Part shown: one piece after another, positions 44,730 through 56,040 of the stretch
How positions within the stretch are numbered: position 1 is the first letter of the stretch
How the letters are laid out: every line of letters starts with the position of its first letter
DNA from: Larix kaempferi
Lineage: Eukaryota > Streptophyta > Pinopsida > Pinales > Pinaceae
Direction: 5' to 3'
DNA: 64,000 nt
Assembly: GCA_027924585.1 (NCBI GenBank)
Contig: BSBM01000826.1
Coordinates: forward strand, 16,322,001 to 16,386,000
Program-made: the position numbers and the translations under genes
Notes under the pieces: generated by a model
Databases searched by the model: none
Told to the model about the DNA's origin: nothing
What the model saw: the letters and a program-made list of their open reading frames with translations, nothing else

Positions 44730-44845
44730 ATTGCAAAGGTAGTCATATTCCTTTTCCAACACCAGAGCTTTGGTCCCTATCATTGCCAATTGGGTTGCAG
44801 CTATCAGGCCCTTTATGCCTAACCCAATAACAATGGAGTCATACT
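44730..44845 (-). pseudogene. FAD-binding Rossmann fragment, copy in the 5' LTR
   Basis: The minus strand reads [20 protein letters not shown] followed by [17 protein letters not shown]. This copy keeps the G-x-G-x-x-G motif that is damaged in the other LTR, so it shows the ancestral state better. The similarity to carotenoid isomerase-type enzymes ends after the VLEK strand. Confidence 0.45.
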
Positions 44846-45071
44846 TCTTTGGCCTTTGTAAACTAGTACTCTACATATTTCATGCGAAGAATAGAGTACT
44901 CATCGATGGATTTAACAAGAAAAGCATAAATGTAATCCAAATCCTCTATCACATTACACAAGGGTCCTATATTTTGATAATCATTGCCTCATCTGGCTTC
45001 TCAACATAAGGGTTTTGATTACAGACAATATTAGCACTACCAATATCTCCGCTTGTTGAAAACTTCACTCT

Positions 45072-46200
45072 TTCCTTGCTCACGATCAATTTCTTGAATT
45101 TCTTTATCATCAATTGTTGTCTGCTCAGGATCAGCTTGTAAGCAATAAACATAACGTGACACATATATTTTATGCAACCTTGCATACTGTAAAACTTGTT
45201 CCCAAGAAACATGGCCTCTTGCCTTCTTTTGTCCTTCAATTCATACTTTATAAGCATATTGCCACCAGGACTTAGCATTTTCATGGATCCCCACAAGAGG
45301 TCGTTAGTGAGCATACTTTAAACACCGATTGAAAACTGTAATATTCTAAGCTAGCTTCAGTATATCCCAGTATTATTCTTAGGGCAAGGACAAAGTGACA
45401 TCATCCAAATTTACGAGTGCTTTTTGTGTTGGTTGATCTGCACTTCTTAAATCCTTGTATCCAATTTTTGTATACTTTTCATACCCACGTACAACATGCA
45501 AGAGATGACTATGTTGTTGAAAACACCTATTCCCATCTTCAGAATCCTTTTCCTTTATTCCAGGTTCAAATATCTCACTCCATTGTGAGGGTAGCAATTA
45601 TTCCCAAGGTTTGTCAATCTTCCATGGCTTTATGTTAGAATCAAAATATGTTGCCAACCCTTCAAGTGCTATGGAATTTTGTATGTGTTCTAGTGCTTCG
45701 CCAGTGATAAAAATTTCATTTCCATTATCATCAATTGTCACTGATGCAAGTTTATCCAAATTTATCCCTGCTGCAAATGGATGTCCAGGATTGCTTTCAG
45801 TGTCCTCAATCTGATGTGGATATTTGTAATAGAGACCTTGATATCCCCAACTATAGTGTTAATAAGAGACCCCAACCAGGATGTATTCTCTGCAGGTTCC
45901 TGCTCAGGTTTTGATTCAAGCAGCTTTGTTTCCATTTCCCTTTAAATCTCTTAGATTCTTGTACAAAATCGTCAGTACATCCCTCAACCTTGGTTGTAGG
46001 CTCTACCAAGAGGAAAATACGATCCAAATAAACTAAAACTGGTTCTTTGACCCAATCTGTTCCATGGGACCCTCAATTTTATAGTACCCAAAAACCCTAA
46101 TTTCACTTTTACAGACAACTTAAGAGCATTCAATGCCTCTGGACTTAGTTGCATATTTGTCAATTCAACATCCCCTTGACCTATTATTTGAACTCGGTGC
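45072..46200 (-). pseudogene. VPS13-like: Captured VPS13 N-terminal fragment, copy in the 5' LTR
   Basis: Homologous to 39788-40925. Some regions are cleaner here: the frame 45597-45379 reads LPSQWSEIFEPGIKEKDSED, then KYTKIGYKDLRSADQPTQKA and LVNLDDVTLSL, while other parts carry separate stops. Comparing the two copies shows that some breaks are shared (the frameshift at the IHIR/EDTE junction), so they predate the last transposition, whereas others are unique and came later. Confidence 0.8.
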
Positions 46201-47434
46201 TATCGATTTTTTTGGGTATAAGATTTCTCCTTTTGACATATGTGAATTTGGCTTCAAAACGATATCCTCACATTTGAAAATCATAAACCGTGGTGATCTT
46301 TCCCTCAACAATCGTGAGCTCCATCCTGGGCGTTCATTTAAACCCTTGGTTCCTCAAACTTTTGGTATGAAATCCCAAAGTAGTTTCCGCTACCACAGAA
46401 AGTTGTTTCATTTACCACTTCAATTTCCAAAACAACACCATATTGACATGTCGCAGCATGGTTTTAATTTTGCACCACTTCTTAATTTTTAACCTCTGGG
46501 CACTTTGTCCAGTGAAATGATTTCAAACCATTAATCTCTTCGTGGCTTTAACTTGAACCGTTGATTTCCATTTAGTCACTGAAGATTTGAACAGAAGCAA
46601 TCACCGAGTTTTATGGTGATGAATTTCCATTTAGCAAAAGAACCCAATCCTCTGAATGCCACGAGCTGCTGGATTATATTCTTCTTTTTATGTTGCTTCA
46701 GTCCAGTTGAAACCCTTCTCTTATCTTTTTTACTATGTCCATGGCCGAATTGTAGCCAAAAAGACGCATGAGTTTGATTGTCATTGACATCTGGAAGTAA
46801 ACATGGATAAACTCCATGTTTTGCTCTGCTATTCTTTTGAGCTTCTCTTCTGTCAGATCTGAAAGCTACGAATGAAAACTTTCACCAACACCAACTCTTG
46901 ATCCATGGATCCTATTGACGCCTTGATATTCGTTTGGAATGGCAGCTAGCATGATCAAGTAGACACTTGGCATTCAAATGGAATCATGGCGTTCTCACCT
47001 TTAGTGTTTATATATGTAAACGTTTACATTATATATTCAATGATGTGAGACTAAATCTATCCACTTGTGCTTTTCGCTGGCGCTTGGGCACTGGCTTGTA
47101 AATTGTTGCTTGACTTGTGTGTTGTGGCTGCAGGCTGTGTTGGAGCGGGAGTTTTGGATCTTTGGCTCCAAAATTTTAAATAAAAATACTGAAGAGGTGT
47201 AATATGCCCGAGAGCCTAAAAAATAGAATAACAAAGAGGGCCTGCATAAGACCGAGGGGTCAATATTGGTCTTAAAAGACCCAAATTTGATAAAAAAGCA
47301 ATTTTATTTTTGCCAAAGGGCCCAATTAAGACCAAAAATCTAATGTAGTTAATTCAAAAACCTAAAAAATGATTTTTAAAATCATAGCTTTCCTTTAAAC
47401 CAAAATTGAAAATTTGGCACGTGACAACAACGGT

Positions 47435-48770
47435 TTCGAAGAACCGTGTCAACTTCCTGAACTGGTGAGGGTGTATGGAAGAAGAACTGGCAGTGCCTGA
47501 CCATAGATTGCTTCATATGGAATAATTTTAGATGCAGTATTGTACCACCATTCAACGAGAGGGAGCCACTTCGCCCACTGAGGTTTTTGTTCGGAGGTGA
47601 AGCAACAAAGATAATTTTCCAAACATTTATTGGTAATTTTAGTCTAACTATTTGGTTGTGGGTGAGACCCTGAACTCATCTTCAATTTGGTGCTAATGTG
47701 GCGAAATAGTTCCATAAAAAAATGATTGGTTAAATTTGCATCGCGATTCGAGACAATGGAAGAAGGGATTTCATGAAGACAAAATATCTGGTCCAGGAAA
47801 ATTTGTGCGACTGAGAGGTTGTATAGGGATGGTCGAGGGCACAAAATTGTCTATATTTGGAGAGGTGATCAACCACAACCAAAATCATTGTCTTCCCTCC
47901 ATATTTAGGGAGACCTTCAATGAAATCCACAGAAATATCTGTCCAAATCTGTGTAGGGATGAGAAAGGGTTCGAGAAATCCTAGAAGGGGTGTCGTTTCA
48001 CCCTTGTTGAGCTGGCAAGTAACACATTCAACCACCATTTGTTGAATTCTCTTTTGCATTCCCTGCCAAAAGAAGTTACAATGTGCCTGCTCATACGTTT
48101 TGAGGAACCCAGAGTGCCCTGCCGATGGAGAATCATGGAGTTCATAGAAGACATTCCGTTGAAGATCTGTGCTCTGGGGAAGCACCTGATGACCCTTGTA
48201 TCTCAGGGAAGTACCCTCCCAAGAGTAATGCGGTATAGCAAAAGGGTTGGTGGCCAACCGGTGGATGATTTGAGATAATGAGGAGTCACTGACATAGCCC
48301 TGTTGAACAGATTGCAACCAATTTGGAATAGACATAGAAATAGCTGAAAGAAAAATTGGGTCATCAAATGTGCGAGAAAGAGCATCTACCACCATATTTT
48401 CCTTACCCTTCTTGTAAGTGATCTCATAGTCATAACCCATGAGTTTGCTAACCCATTTCTGTTGTGCTGGGGAGGAGACCCGTTGTTCCAAGAAATATTT
48501 CAGACTCTAGTGATTAGTCTTGATGCATAAATAATTCCCTAATAGGCATGGTCGCAACTTATGTACTACATGCAAAATAGCCATCATTTCCTTCTCATAT
48601 GTAGAGGTGGCTAAATTATTACTGAATAGGGTTCTTGAAGGTGGCAATCCCACTGGTTCAGAAAAGACACCTGCATATCTATACAAAATTTGGTGTAGAT
48701 CCAAAGGCCTGTAGTGGAGACCGTTGATGGGTGCATTTGAATGGAATGGAGCTAAGCGTGACACCATGTG
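47435..48770 (-). pseudogene. RT remnant fused to RNase H, and integrase, of the gypsy element
   Basis: From 48770: YAGVFSEPVGLPPSR is the RT entry; it is joined directly, in frame, near 48627 to LFSNNLATSTYEKEMMAILH, an RNase H start. The whole RT palm is missing. RNase H continues to KENMVVDALSR. Integrase follows: zinc finger LHDSPSAGHSGFLKTYEQAH with CVTCQ, catalytic TDISVDFIEGLP (first D), SNRDANLTNHFF (second D), and KMSSGSHPQPNS near the glutamate, with a stop and a frameshift around 47730. The sequence is cut at 47434 by the giant-LTR element and resumes at 38004. Confidence 0.8.
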
Positions 48771-49197
48771 AATTCTTCTTAAGGATATTTTCCAGGCGAT
48801 GTGAACTGAAGATGCGGAGAGACCCTGGATGTAATCTCATCAATGTGTGTTTTTTCCCATTGACTGAAAACTGCATCCAAATTTCAACAAAATCCCATAA
48901 GATGGGGCCAAGTGTGCGTAACCATTGAGCTCCCAAAACCACATCACATCCTCCTAAGGCCAAGGCAAACATGTCAGAGTGTAGGTTATAATATCCCATA
49001 GAGATACACACATTGCGACACTTCCCTTTGCAAGGTAAGGTGCCCCCATTGGAAACCATGACTTTAAATTTTGAGCAAGGATGGACAAAACAATCATCCT
49101 GTTTGGCGATCCGAGGGACAATAAAGCTATGAGTGCTACCAGAATCAATGAGTATTGTAAGGGGGAGCTTCTTGAAGTAACCCATGATCCGCATTGT
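48680..49197 (-). pseudogene. Retropepsin of the gypsy element
   Basis: ILIDSGSTHSFIVPRIAKQD carries the DSGS active site of gypsy-type proteases, and DVVLGAQWLRTLGPILWDF is the C-terminal hydrophobic-G-x motif. The frame is open from 49194 to 48679, ending in a frameshift into the RT-RH frame. It follows the gag knuckle (49536-49198 frame) with one stop between. Confidence 0.8.
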
Positions 49198-49411
49198 TTA
49201 AAGGGTGGTGACTCCGGCTAAATCATGGAGAGATATCTCTGGGTGGTCATCCTGATACCGAGGGTCAACAGGTGGCTGCTGAATGTCGTCCTGATCATCT
49301 ATGGTATTTGGAGCTTCTTCACCAAGTTCAGAGGCATGCGGAGAATCCACATCCAAGAGATAGAGATTTTGCTCAACACATCTATGGCCCCGAGCGAATT
49401 TCTCATCACAA

Positions 49412-50179
49412 TTATAAAAAATCCATTTTTTCTCTACATGCCTGCATCTCTGCTTCAGACAAATGCTTGATAGGAGTTGGGCGAGGAGCTGGCGTGATGG
49501 GAGGTTGCTGGGAAACCATATTTCCGAATGGAACAAAAGTGGATTTAGAGCACTGTTGGGCTGTGATCTTGTCCTCCTCCAACTTAGCCAACCCTAGGAC
49601 TTCCATCACTGTGTTGGGACATAACATTTTAACCTCTGATCAGATTGCATTCTTGAGACCACTGATAAAACAACTCGTGTAGAATTCATCAGACAATCCT
49701 TCTGTGTGATTGGCCACTTTCTCAAATTCTCTTTAATACTCTCTCGTAGTGCCAATTTGGCGAATTTTAGTGAGTTCTCCCGTGAAATCATCAAAGGCAC
49801 TAGGACCAAATCGTTGCAAAAGGAGTTGGCAAAAATATGTCCATTTTGTCTCTTCATGAGTTGTGATGTGCCAATAGTACCATTGAAGGGCTTCATGTTC
49901 CAAATGAAAGGATGCAAGTGGAACTTTGTTGACATCAAAAGTATTATGCAGACTGAAATATTGGTCTTCCTGATATATCCATCCAGTCGGATCATTACCA
50001 TTGAAGCGAGGAAAATCAAGCTTCGGCCCACGAAAACTGTTGGAAGAAGAGAACCCAGTGTATGCAGAAGATTCTAGCTATCGTTTACTGTTCATGGATG
50101 AATGCTGAAGATGGAGGCTAAGAAATTTTTCATCCAGATCTTGGACTTTGGTTTTGAGGGCTGCAAGTTCTTCCTCCAT
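49412..50179 (-). pseudogene. Gag of the gypsy element
   Basis: Starts at ATG 50179 (MEEELAALKTKVQDLDEKF, a short coiled coil). The Retrotran_gag core reads FPRFNGNDPTGWIYQEDQYF, LASFHLEHEALQWYYW, LLLQRFGPSAFDDFTGEL and FISGLKNAIRSEVKM, interrupted by stops near 50080 and 49734. The C-terminus reaches SEAEMQACREK at about 49420; a frameshift then leads to a knuckle remnant (YNCDEKFARGHRC, first cysteine lost) in the frame 49536-49198. Confidence 0.75.
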
Positions 50180-50199
50180 GATTTTTGCTCCTGTGCGGG

Positions 50200-51134
50200 T
50201 GACAACCATAACTAGGAGTTTTTTTTTTTTGAATGGGTAGAAAAACAAAAACAAAAGCTTCTTTAGTAAGGGAAAATTTGGATTAGAGAAAAAATATGAT
50301 GGATAATTGGGGTTTGACTAGGTTTTGGACACTTTCTGATGGACAAGGAAGCAAAAAATGGGGATTTCAGAAGCGGGGTGAAAGAATGGGAAAATTTTTC
50401 AAAGAGGGACAAAGAAGCAAAAATAGGAAATGAATATTGTGGCAAACCTTGAAGGCGATTGGGTGAAAATCGAAGAAGTTATGGAAAACCCTTAAAATAG
50501 ACGGATGTGGGATTTATGGCTTTGGGAAGTGGAATTTGGGATAGGGTCCTCAGGAATGAAATATGCAGAATGGGATTACCGAGATGTTAGTGAATTTTCA
50601 AGGGAAACGAAGTTAAAACAAAGAATATGTGGCAAAAAAAATAAAAAAAAAATTTCAGAATGGATCTGCAACGGCTCGGAATTGATCTGCAACAGTTCTG
50701 GACAGATGTAATCTGCTATTTATCAGCTAAAAATAGATATGGACCCCAGTTATACTTGATTCCTAACGGTTCAAGGGATTCACCCGGCTGCCAATGTTGT
50801 ATGACAGTTTGTGTATTGGAGAAGTACCCCTCACTCTACAGCTCAGGTAAAATTGATAACCACTTTGCCACAAATGACAGCTCTTGGTTTACCTCACGGG
50901 TGGGAACTAGTTAATTAGGTACAGGTTGTTTCCCTTTTCGCTGGCAAGTCCTCTCAATGGGACAGCTACTTTGGGGTTCCTGTGGTACTCCTCACAATGA
51001 GTTTTAGGTCTATGCCTGAGTACTTTCCATAGTTAAGCGAATAGGGATTATTCCCATATCCGAACCTGCAATTGAAAGGTACAATATAGATGCAAAAAAA
51101 TGGTAGAAATTCCACCCAACGAGCCCAAGAAAGT
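50200..51134 (-). other. Leader of the gypsy element, no gene seen
   Basis: Between PBS and gag start. An A/T homopolymer at 50220-50230 and short frames only. The plus frames at 50505-50914 are chance. Confidence 0.5.
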
Positions 51135-51146
51135 GCTCTCATACCA
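51135..51146 (-). other. Primer binding site of the gypsy element (tRNA-iMet type)
   Basis: The minus strand reads TGGTATGAGAGC, one base off the standard tRNA-iMet PBS TGGTATCAGAGC, two bases from the LTR at 51149. Confidence 0.8.
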
Positions 51147-51148
51147 TA

Positions 51149-51555
51149 TGTAAGGAACCTCCGGCAATTAATTAATTAAAATGCACGATATAACATAACA
51201 CATAAGATATTTATTGATCGCGGGCCACTTTGAGGGGGAAACCTCCTTTGAGCAAGCTCAATACAAAATAACTCGTGGATTCCTTCATTGGCCTCAACAC
51301 ATACTTATATACTAAGTCTATGAACCATTACTATGGATCAATACCATGGAACATATAATACTACAAGATGACTTACAAAGCATATGCGTCCAATACTATG
51401 GATCAATACCATGGAACATATAATACTATGAGCTAATACAAACTATGGATCAATACTATGGAACATATAATACTACGGGATGACTTACAAAGCATATGCG
51501 TCCAACAACAATATACTGACAAAGTAAAGAGAAGGTTTGACACGGGCTCCTAATA
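51149..51555 (-). repeat. 5' LTR of the gypsy element
   Basis: 407 bp, same length as the partner at 37056. The outer end reads CTCCTAATA where the partner has TTCCTAACA, a decayed TG...CA end. GAATC follows at 51556-51560. Confidence 0.9.
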
Positions 51556-51595
51556 GAATCTCCCTTTTATGCAAATAAAAAAACAAGTAGGATAT

Positions 51596-52121
51596 TGTTG
51601 GGTGTGTTATATTCTTTGCATGGAAATTTATGATATAGTCGATGGTCGATTAGGTTGAACAAAGTTAACATAAGTTAAAATCAACAAATGATTAAAGTTT
51701 AGTCAATGGATCAATTAGGAAATAGTCATCTGGTTCACATTTCGATGGAAGGTAGATTGGTCATCGATGAGGTGTTGACCTCAATAGGTCAACTAGAAGT
51801 CGATGGGAATTAAAGCTATAAGGAATTCAATGGGCACTCAAGATAACTAGAAGCTCAAACTAGCGGTCAACCAAAGTTGACTCAGTCAAGTTGACTGTAA
51901 CAAAAGGATCAAGTGAAATTTGTTAGGAAGTTATGGATCACCATTAATCAAGCAATTAGTTGTAACTAATTTGGTTATCATGAATTATGGTATTTCATCT
52001 ATAAATAAGATGTGATGAAAAGAAATAAAGTAAGAAGAAATAAATAAAAAAGAGATCGAGGAGCGTAATTCGCTCGATGGATATGGTCAAAGAGAATGTA
52101 AGAGTTCATTATGTGACAACA
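51596..52121 (+). repeat. 3' LTR of the copia relic
   Basis: Starts TGTTGGGTGTG after an AAGTAGGATAT PPT-like stretch and ends GTGACAACA, giving a 5-bp inverted end TGTTG/CAACA. A TATA box (TCTATAAATAAG) is at about 52009. The first about 95 bp match 32456-32550. The TSD partner is not available because the 5' side is deleted. Confidence 0.7.
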
Positions 52122-53246
52122 ATACCCTCATTAAAGTGCAAAATGGCACTCTTTCATTCTATGAAAACAATACCCCTAGACAACACCTAAGTGTTTATGA
52201 TTTCCCACATATATGAACCTGCAAAGCATGGAGGAGCCATTTTCATGACCCTATTTCATGGCCTAAGTACATTAGAAGAGATACGAGCTCATCTCCTTCT
52301 GAAAACACTGAATTTGGACCAATTTGGAGACGCCATGCTCCTTTGTTTCATGAAAGGAGTGTGTCACACTAGTAGCTCTTGAAAAAGGCGCGTGGACCCT
52401 AAAAAAAACCAAGAAAATATATAATTTTTTAAAATTTAGGAAGTTTTGGAAGTTATGGAGTGGTTGGTCTCAGTTCTATCTCACCCAAGTGAGTGGTAGC
52501 TTCTCTAACTATATTTAACACTCAATAAAAAGGGATAGGAGGATAAAAAAAAATAGGACCCTCACATTATTCTTATGCTGGAGGATTTTCTTCTCCCCAT
52601 TCTTGAATTCCCTATTTTATTGAATTCATCCATCTCATAGGACTTATACCCTATACATTCATGGAAGATCAAGTGTGTGGAAGAGGGATAGCCTGTGAGT
52701 CAAGCATAGAGGAACCCATTCTTTGGCTTCAAAATATTCCACAGAAGAAGGAAGGTAACCTCTATGTCATACATCTTGTTGCATCTTAATGGAAATTTTT
52801 TATCTTTCCCTCCCCCATATACATTTTTAATATTTGATATGTCAGTCTTTACTTATTGGTAGATGGAAAAGTGCTAGTCTTTTAATAGCATTTTTAACTA
52901 TAGGGTTGATTATTATATGTTCTTGCTTTGGTTAATGTTTCCATTACTTCCATAAGTCTCGCGAGTAGGGTTATTGGCACTTTTTGCAAGTTTCAAGCTT
53001 GTTGGAGTGAAGTAGATTGGAATTGGAAGCAGGAGTTGCAAGGATTAAACTTCAGAAACGAGTTCCTCTTTCCTTGCATTTCATTTTCCTAATTTCTTGC
53101 TTGATCTTTTCTTTCTTGTGTGAATAATAAAACATCTCCCTTATGTATGGATTTTTTCTTTGAATAGTCTTAAGTTCAATGTTTTATCTATCTTAGTATG
53201 TTGGTGACCATCCCTATTCATAATTCAGATCAATTTTCATACAACA
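52122..53246 (+). repeat. Putative LTR of element 3 (start unresolved)
   Basis: Only the inner end is supported, by the adjacent PBS-like sequence. No gene is seen here; a CTATATTTAAC motif near 52509 could be a TATA box. Confidence 0.35.
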
Positions 53247-53250
53247 GAAC

Positions 53251-53268
53251 TAGCGACACTGTTGGGGA
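53251..53268 (+). other. PBS-like site of element 3 (tRNA-Arg type, degraded)
   Basis: TAGCGACACTGTTGGGGA matches TGGCGACTCCACTGGGGA, the Ogre-type tRNA-Arg PBS, at 13 of 18 positions and lies four bases after an ACAACA LTR end. Confidence 0.45.
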
Positions 53269-54493
53269 TAAATCCTCTGTGTAGGGCCTTGGTAGGTTGA
53301 TATTCCATCTATTTTTGGGTGTCTCCAATCCATTAGGTAAATATCATAGCCTCCCCCTTTGAATTTTCCAAAAAGTGCAAAAAAATCAATTTTTGATAGT
53401 TTTAGGCATTCCCAGGTCTCCCATGCTCCTTCCAGTGGTGACAGGAGTGTGTGGTAGGATCCCATGCACATTTTCTTAGTAAAGATCACTTGAACACACA
53501 CTTTTTAATATGTAGCAGGCATGTGGCCACTACTTCCCATGCACCTTTTCGTTCATAAAAAGTGTGTGGACCTGGTTAGGGACAAACAAGTAAACAAAAA
53601 TCAGTCATTTAGTTGTATTAGGTCTAGTGAGGATCTGGTTCTGTCTTTCATTTTAAAAATTCTTATTTTTAAGCCTTGAAATACATAATTTAGTGGTTTT
53701 TTCTCATCATGCCCTGAATGAAAAATTGAATATCCCTTGAAATAATATTTTTTGTCTAGTTCATGTAGGAATATCTTAGATATTTTTATTCCTTTGGGAG
53801 TAATTATATATAAAGGAAAAGGATTATATAGCTTTTCATTAGCTTGTTCTCGTGAGGATTGTAAAGAATTCCTTGCTTTGGCTACAATAATTTCCTTAAA
53901 AAATTATATTTTTCTTAGGTTTTGAAAGGTTCTACTTGGTCCTTATTCTTGTTGTGAGTTGTTTATGGTCAAGTATCTCTTTTAAATATTTAAGTGGCAT
54001 TATCTATTTGCAAGTAGCATCTTTGGTATCTATTCCAATTGAAGACATTATCCTTTTTTGCTTCCACATCCGTTTGAGTAAAAAACAAACTCTAAAAGCA
54101 ACATAACTAAAATGAACTAGACTTGTTCTTCTTTGATAGAAAACCAACAATACTCTAGGTTCTAAGGACTTGATTGTAGGATTGGAAAGTTAACTGTTGC
54201 AAGGCCACATAAAATGAAACTAGTATTACTAAAGAGTGTAAAATCCGTTAGTAACGCAAAGTCCTTGTCGGGAAAACGCCTCTAACGTATGCATCAAGTG
54301 GCAAGTTAATCTAGTTCAAGTGGTCATATTGTCCCGTGTCACTTGGATTAGTGGGGTTATGCGATTTTTTGGAATTATTCATTTTTTCCATGTCCTCAGA
54401 GTGACACCACTACTATGATAAGAATTTTGGGTCTAGGACTTACTCCTATGTTCCCTGCCCATTCACATGATCCCTTTTCGATGATCATCCCGC
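53269..54493 (+). other. Leader of element 3, no gene seen
   Basis: No sense frame or motif. Continues after the copia insertion at 60511-60929. Confidence 0.4.
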
Positions 54494-54498
54494 CCAAC

Positions 54499-55087
54499 TG
54501 TTGATGTATTTGTAACTTCGGAATGTATTTCATATATGTATATTGTATTCCTACAGAGATGTTATTATTCCTCTATACATAAGTGTCGTCATTTATATTG
54601 TAAGTGTCGTAACTTATACTTGATGGGTTATTAGACCACCTTGATGGGGTCGGCCCTGTATAAGTCATGTGGGTTAAAGGGTTATTAGACCACCCTAGTG
54701 GGGTCAGCCCTGTTAGCATTATATTATGTGATTAAGTTGAGGCCGACCTAGTAAGGTTATTAGGAAAGTCAAGTCATGTATAAATAGAGTGCGGGAGGCA
54801 CTCTATTTGATCATTCACTTTCTCACTCATACACTCATTGGAGAGTGGCGCACTAGTGGAGGAGGAGAAGCTGCAGTTAGGAGACTATCTCTTATGCTTG
54901 GTTTTTGTATCATTGCTCTATCTATCTCTGAGGAAGTTATTGGGGTTTTTCACCTTTATGGTTTTCCCCAAGGAAACTCTGTGTGTCTATTGTCTCTTGT
55001 GATTGCTTCTTGTGATTGATATGTTGTACATGTTATTCTCTCATATAAGATCCTAGATCATATTGAATTGATGCTTGAAAATTAACA
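54499..55087 (+). repeat. 5' LTR of the copia element (589 bp)
   Basis: TGTTGATG...AATTAACA. A TATA box (GTATAAATAGAG) lies at about 54778, the likely transcription start region, and an inner direct repeat (TTATTAGACCACC-TGGGGTC) occurs twice near 54628 and 54680. Confidence 0.95.
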
Positions 55088-55099
55088 TGGTATCAGAGC
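55088..55099 (+). other. Primer binding site of the copia element (tRNA-iMet)
   Basis: TGGTATCAGAGC directly after the LTR, a perfect 12-base initiator-methionine tRNA PBS. Confidence 0.95.
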
Positions 55100-55361
55100 T
55101 AACTTGAGAATAAGACACTATGCAGTTGTGGAAGCTAGGGATTCTTGTTTTTGGGGTTTCTCTCCATAGATATTGAAAGGCAGGAGGCTAGCTTGACTCT
55201 CCTCATCACGGCGCATATTTCTATCCTTTCAGAAGTTTGAAATTCAAAGTTTGAATTTTTAGGGTTTCTCTGACAAACCCTAATCCAACTCCAGATCCAG
55301 TTTTCAGCAAATCAAGTGGTAAGACCTAATTCTTTCTATTTTCATTTGAAGTACTCTTAAG

Positions 55362-56040
55362 ATGTCTCACCACACCAAGCTTGAGGATAAGATTGAAGGG
55401 GCTGATAACTTCCAAGCATGGAAGTATAGGATTGGGTTAATCCTAGAAGAGAATGAGTTGGACACTTACACAAGTGAAGAGGTTCCAATTCCAGAGGGAG
55501 ATGAGACTAAGGATTCTCACAAGAAGAACTTGGTCAAAGACAAGAGAATCATTGTTGATTCTATTAAGGACTATCTCATACCCCATGTGTCTTCCCTAAA
55601 GACACCTAAGATGTTTGATTCCTTGACCAAACTATTTGAAGGGAAGAACATAAATCTGAAGATGACATTGAGGAATCAACTAAAGAACATCCAGATCCAA
55701 AATGCAGAGACCATGCCGTCTTACTCTTGAAGGGTCTCCTAGATAAAAGAACAACTTGAAGCTGTGGAGAATGGAGAAGTGGTAATGACCACTCTTAATG
55801 GCCTTCCTAGGTCATGGGATTCCTTCATCCAAGGAATTTGTGCTAGGAAGAAACTTATCTCTTTCAGCAGGATGTGAGAAGAATGCTCACAGGAAGAAGC
55901 TCGGATTATAGCTCGAGAAGAAAAGATGGGGAATGAAGATCAAGCTCTCACAGCACATACCAAGGAGAGGACACATTTCCTCAGATTGTCCTAAGAACAA
56001 AAGGAACAATAACAACAACTACTACAAGCAATCTGACAGG
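55362..56040 (+). pseudogene. Copia gag
   Basis: Starts MSHHTKLEDKIEGADNFQAW (the L-x-G-xx-NF-xx-W opening of plant copia gag), continues KMFDSLTKLFEGKNINLKM and TLRNQLKNIQIQNAETMPSY, then stops at 55730. The frame goes on with further stops (VMTTLNGLPRSWDSFIQGIC) to a partial zinc knuckle (GHISSDCPKNKR) and an asparagine-rich end at 56040, where a GTATGA donor-like site begins the unusual middle segment. Most of the frame remains readable. Confidence 0.85.

Larger units (their letters stand above)
38010..47429 (-). mobile_element. Giant-LTR element (LARD-like) carrying captured host gene fragments
   Basis: Two long direct repeats, 38010-42155 (4146 bp) and 43302-47429 (4128 bp), enclose only 1146 bp. 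Outer ends are TGTTAACAC and GTGACAACA. ACGGT is duplicated at 38005-38009 and 47430-47434. A perfect tRNA-Asp PBS lies at 43298-43281, so transcription is on the minus strand. In the first 190 bp the two LTRs differ by about 7%. No gag-pol is present apart from one unassigned frame. It sits inside the integrase of the gypsy element and is therefore younger than it. Large LTRs with non-coding cores resemble LARD elements, but the core here is far shorter. Confidence 0.85.
43302..47429 (-). repeat. 5' LTR (4128 bp) of the giant-LTR element
   Basis: Begins TGTTGTCACGTGCC on the minus strand at 47429 and ends at 43302 next to the PBS. TATA box at 47016-47006. Same internal order as the 3' LTR. 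Confidence 0.85.
37056..51555 (-). mobile_element. Ty3/gypsy chromovirus-like element, with nested insertion
   Basis: Two 407-bp LTRs (37056-37462 and 51149-51555) flank the element, and GAATC is duplicated outside them (37051-37055 and 51556-51560). By eye the LTRs differ at about 34 positions (about 92% identical). Minus-strand order: 5' LTR, PBS (51146-51135), gag, protease, RT remnant joined to RNase H, integrase, [9.4-kb insertion at 38010-47429], integrase C-terminus with a chromodomain-like end, PPT, 3' LTR. The RT core is missing. It inserted into the tail of the copia relic. Confidence 0.9.
32456..52121 (+). mobile_element. Ty1/copia relic, split by an hAT-type and a gypsy insertion
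   Basis: The parts in order are: about 95 bp similar to the start of the 3' LTR (32456-32550), gag C-terminus and protease (to 33161), integrase (34254-35360), RT and RNase H (35480-36985), 3' tail, and 3' LTR (51596-52121). Two later insertions interrupt it: 33170-34245 and 37056-51555. The 5' LTR and most of gag have been lost by deletion. Order PR-INT-RT-RH is diagnostic for Ty1/copia. Confidence 0.8.

Noticed and set aside
44770-45009. Plus-strand frames at 39525-39728 and 44770-45009
   Set aside because: They are antisense to the captured FAD-binding fragment on the minus strand.
38010-47429. Segmental duplication instead of LTRs
   Set aside because: TG/CA ends, matching ACGGT duplication and a perfect tRNA-Asp PBS abutting one repeat fit LTRs better.
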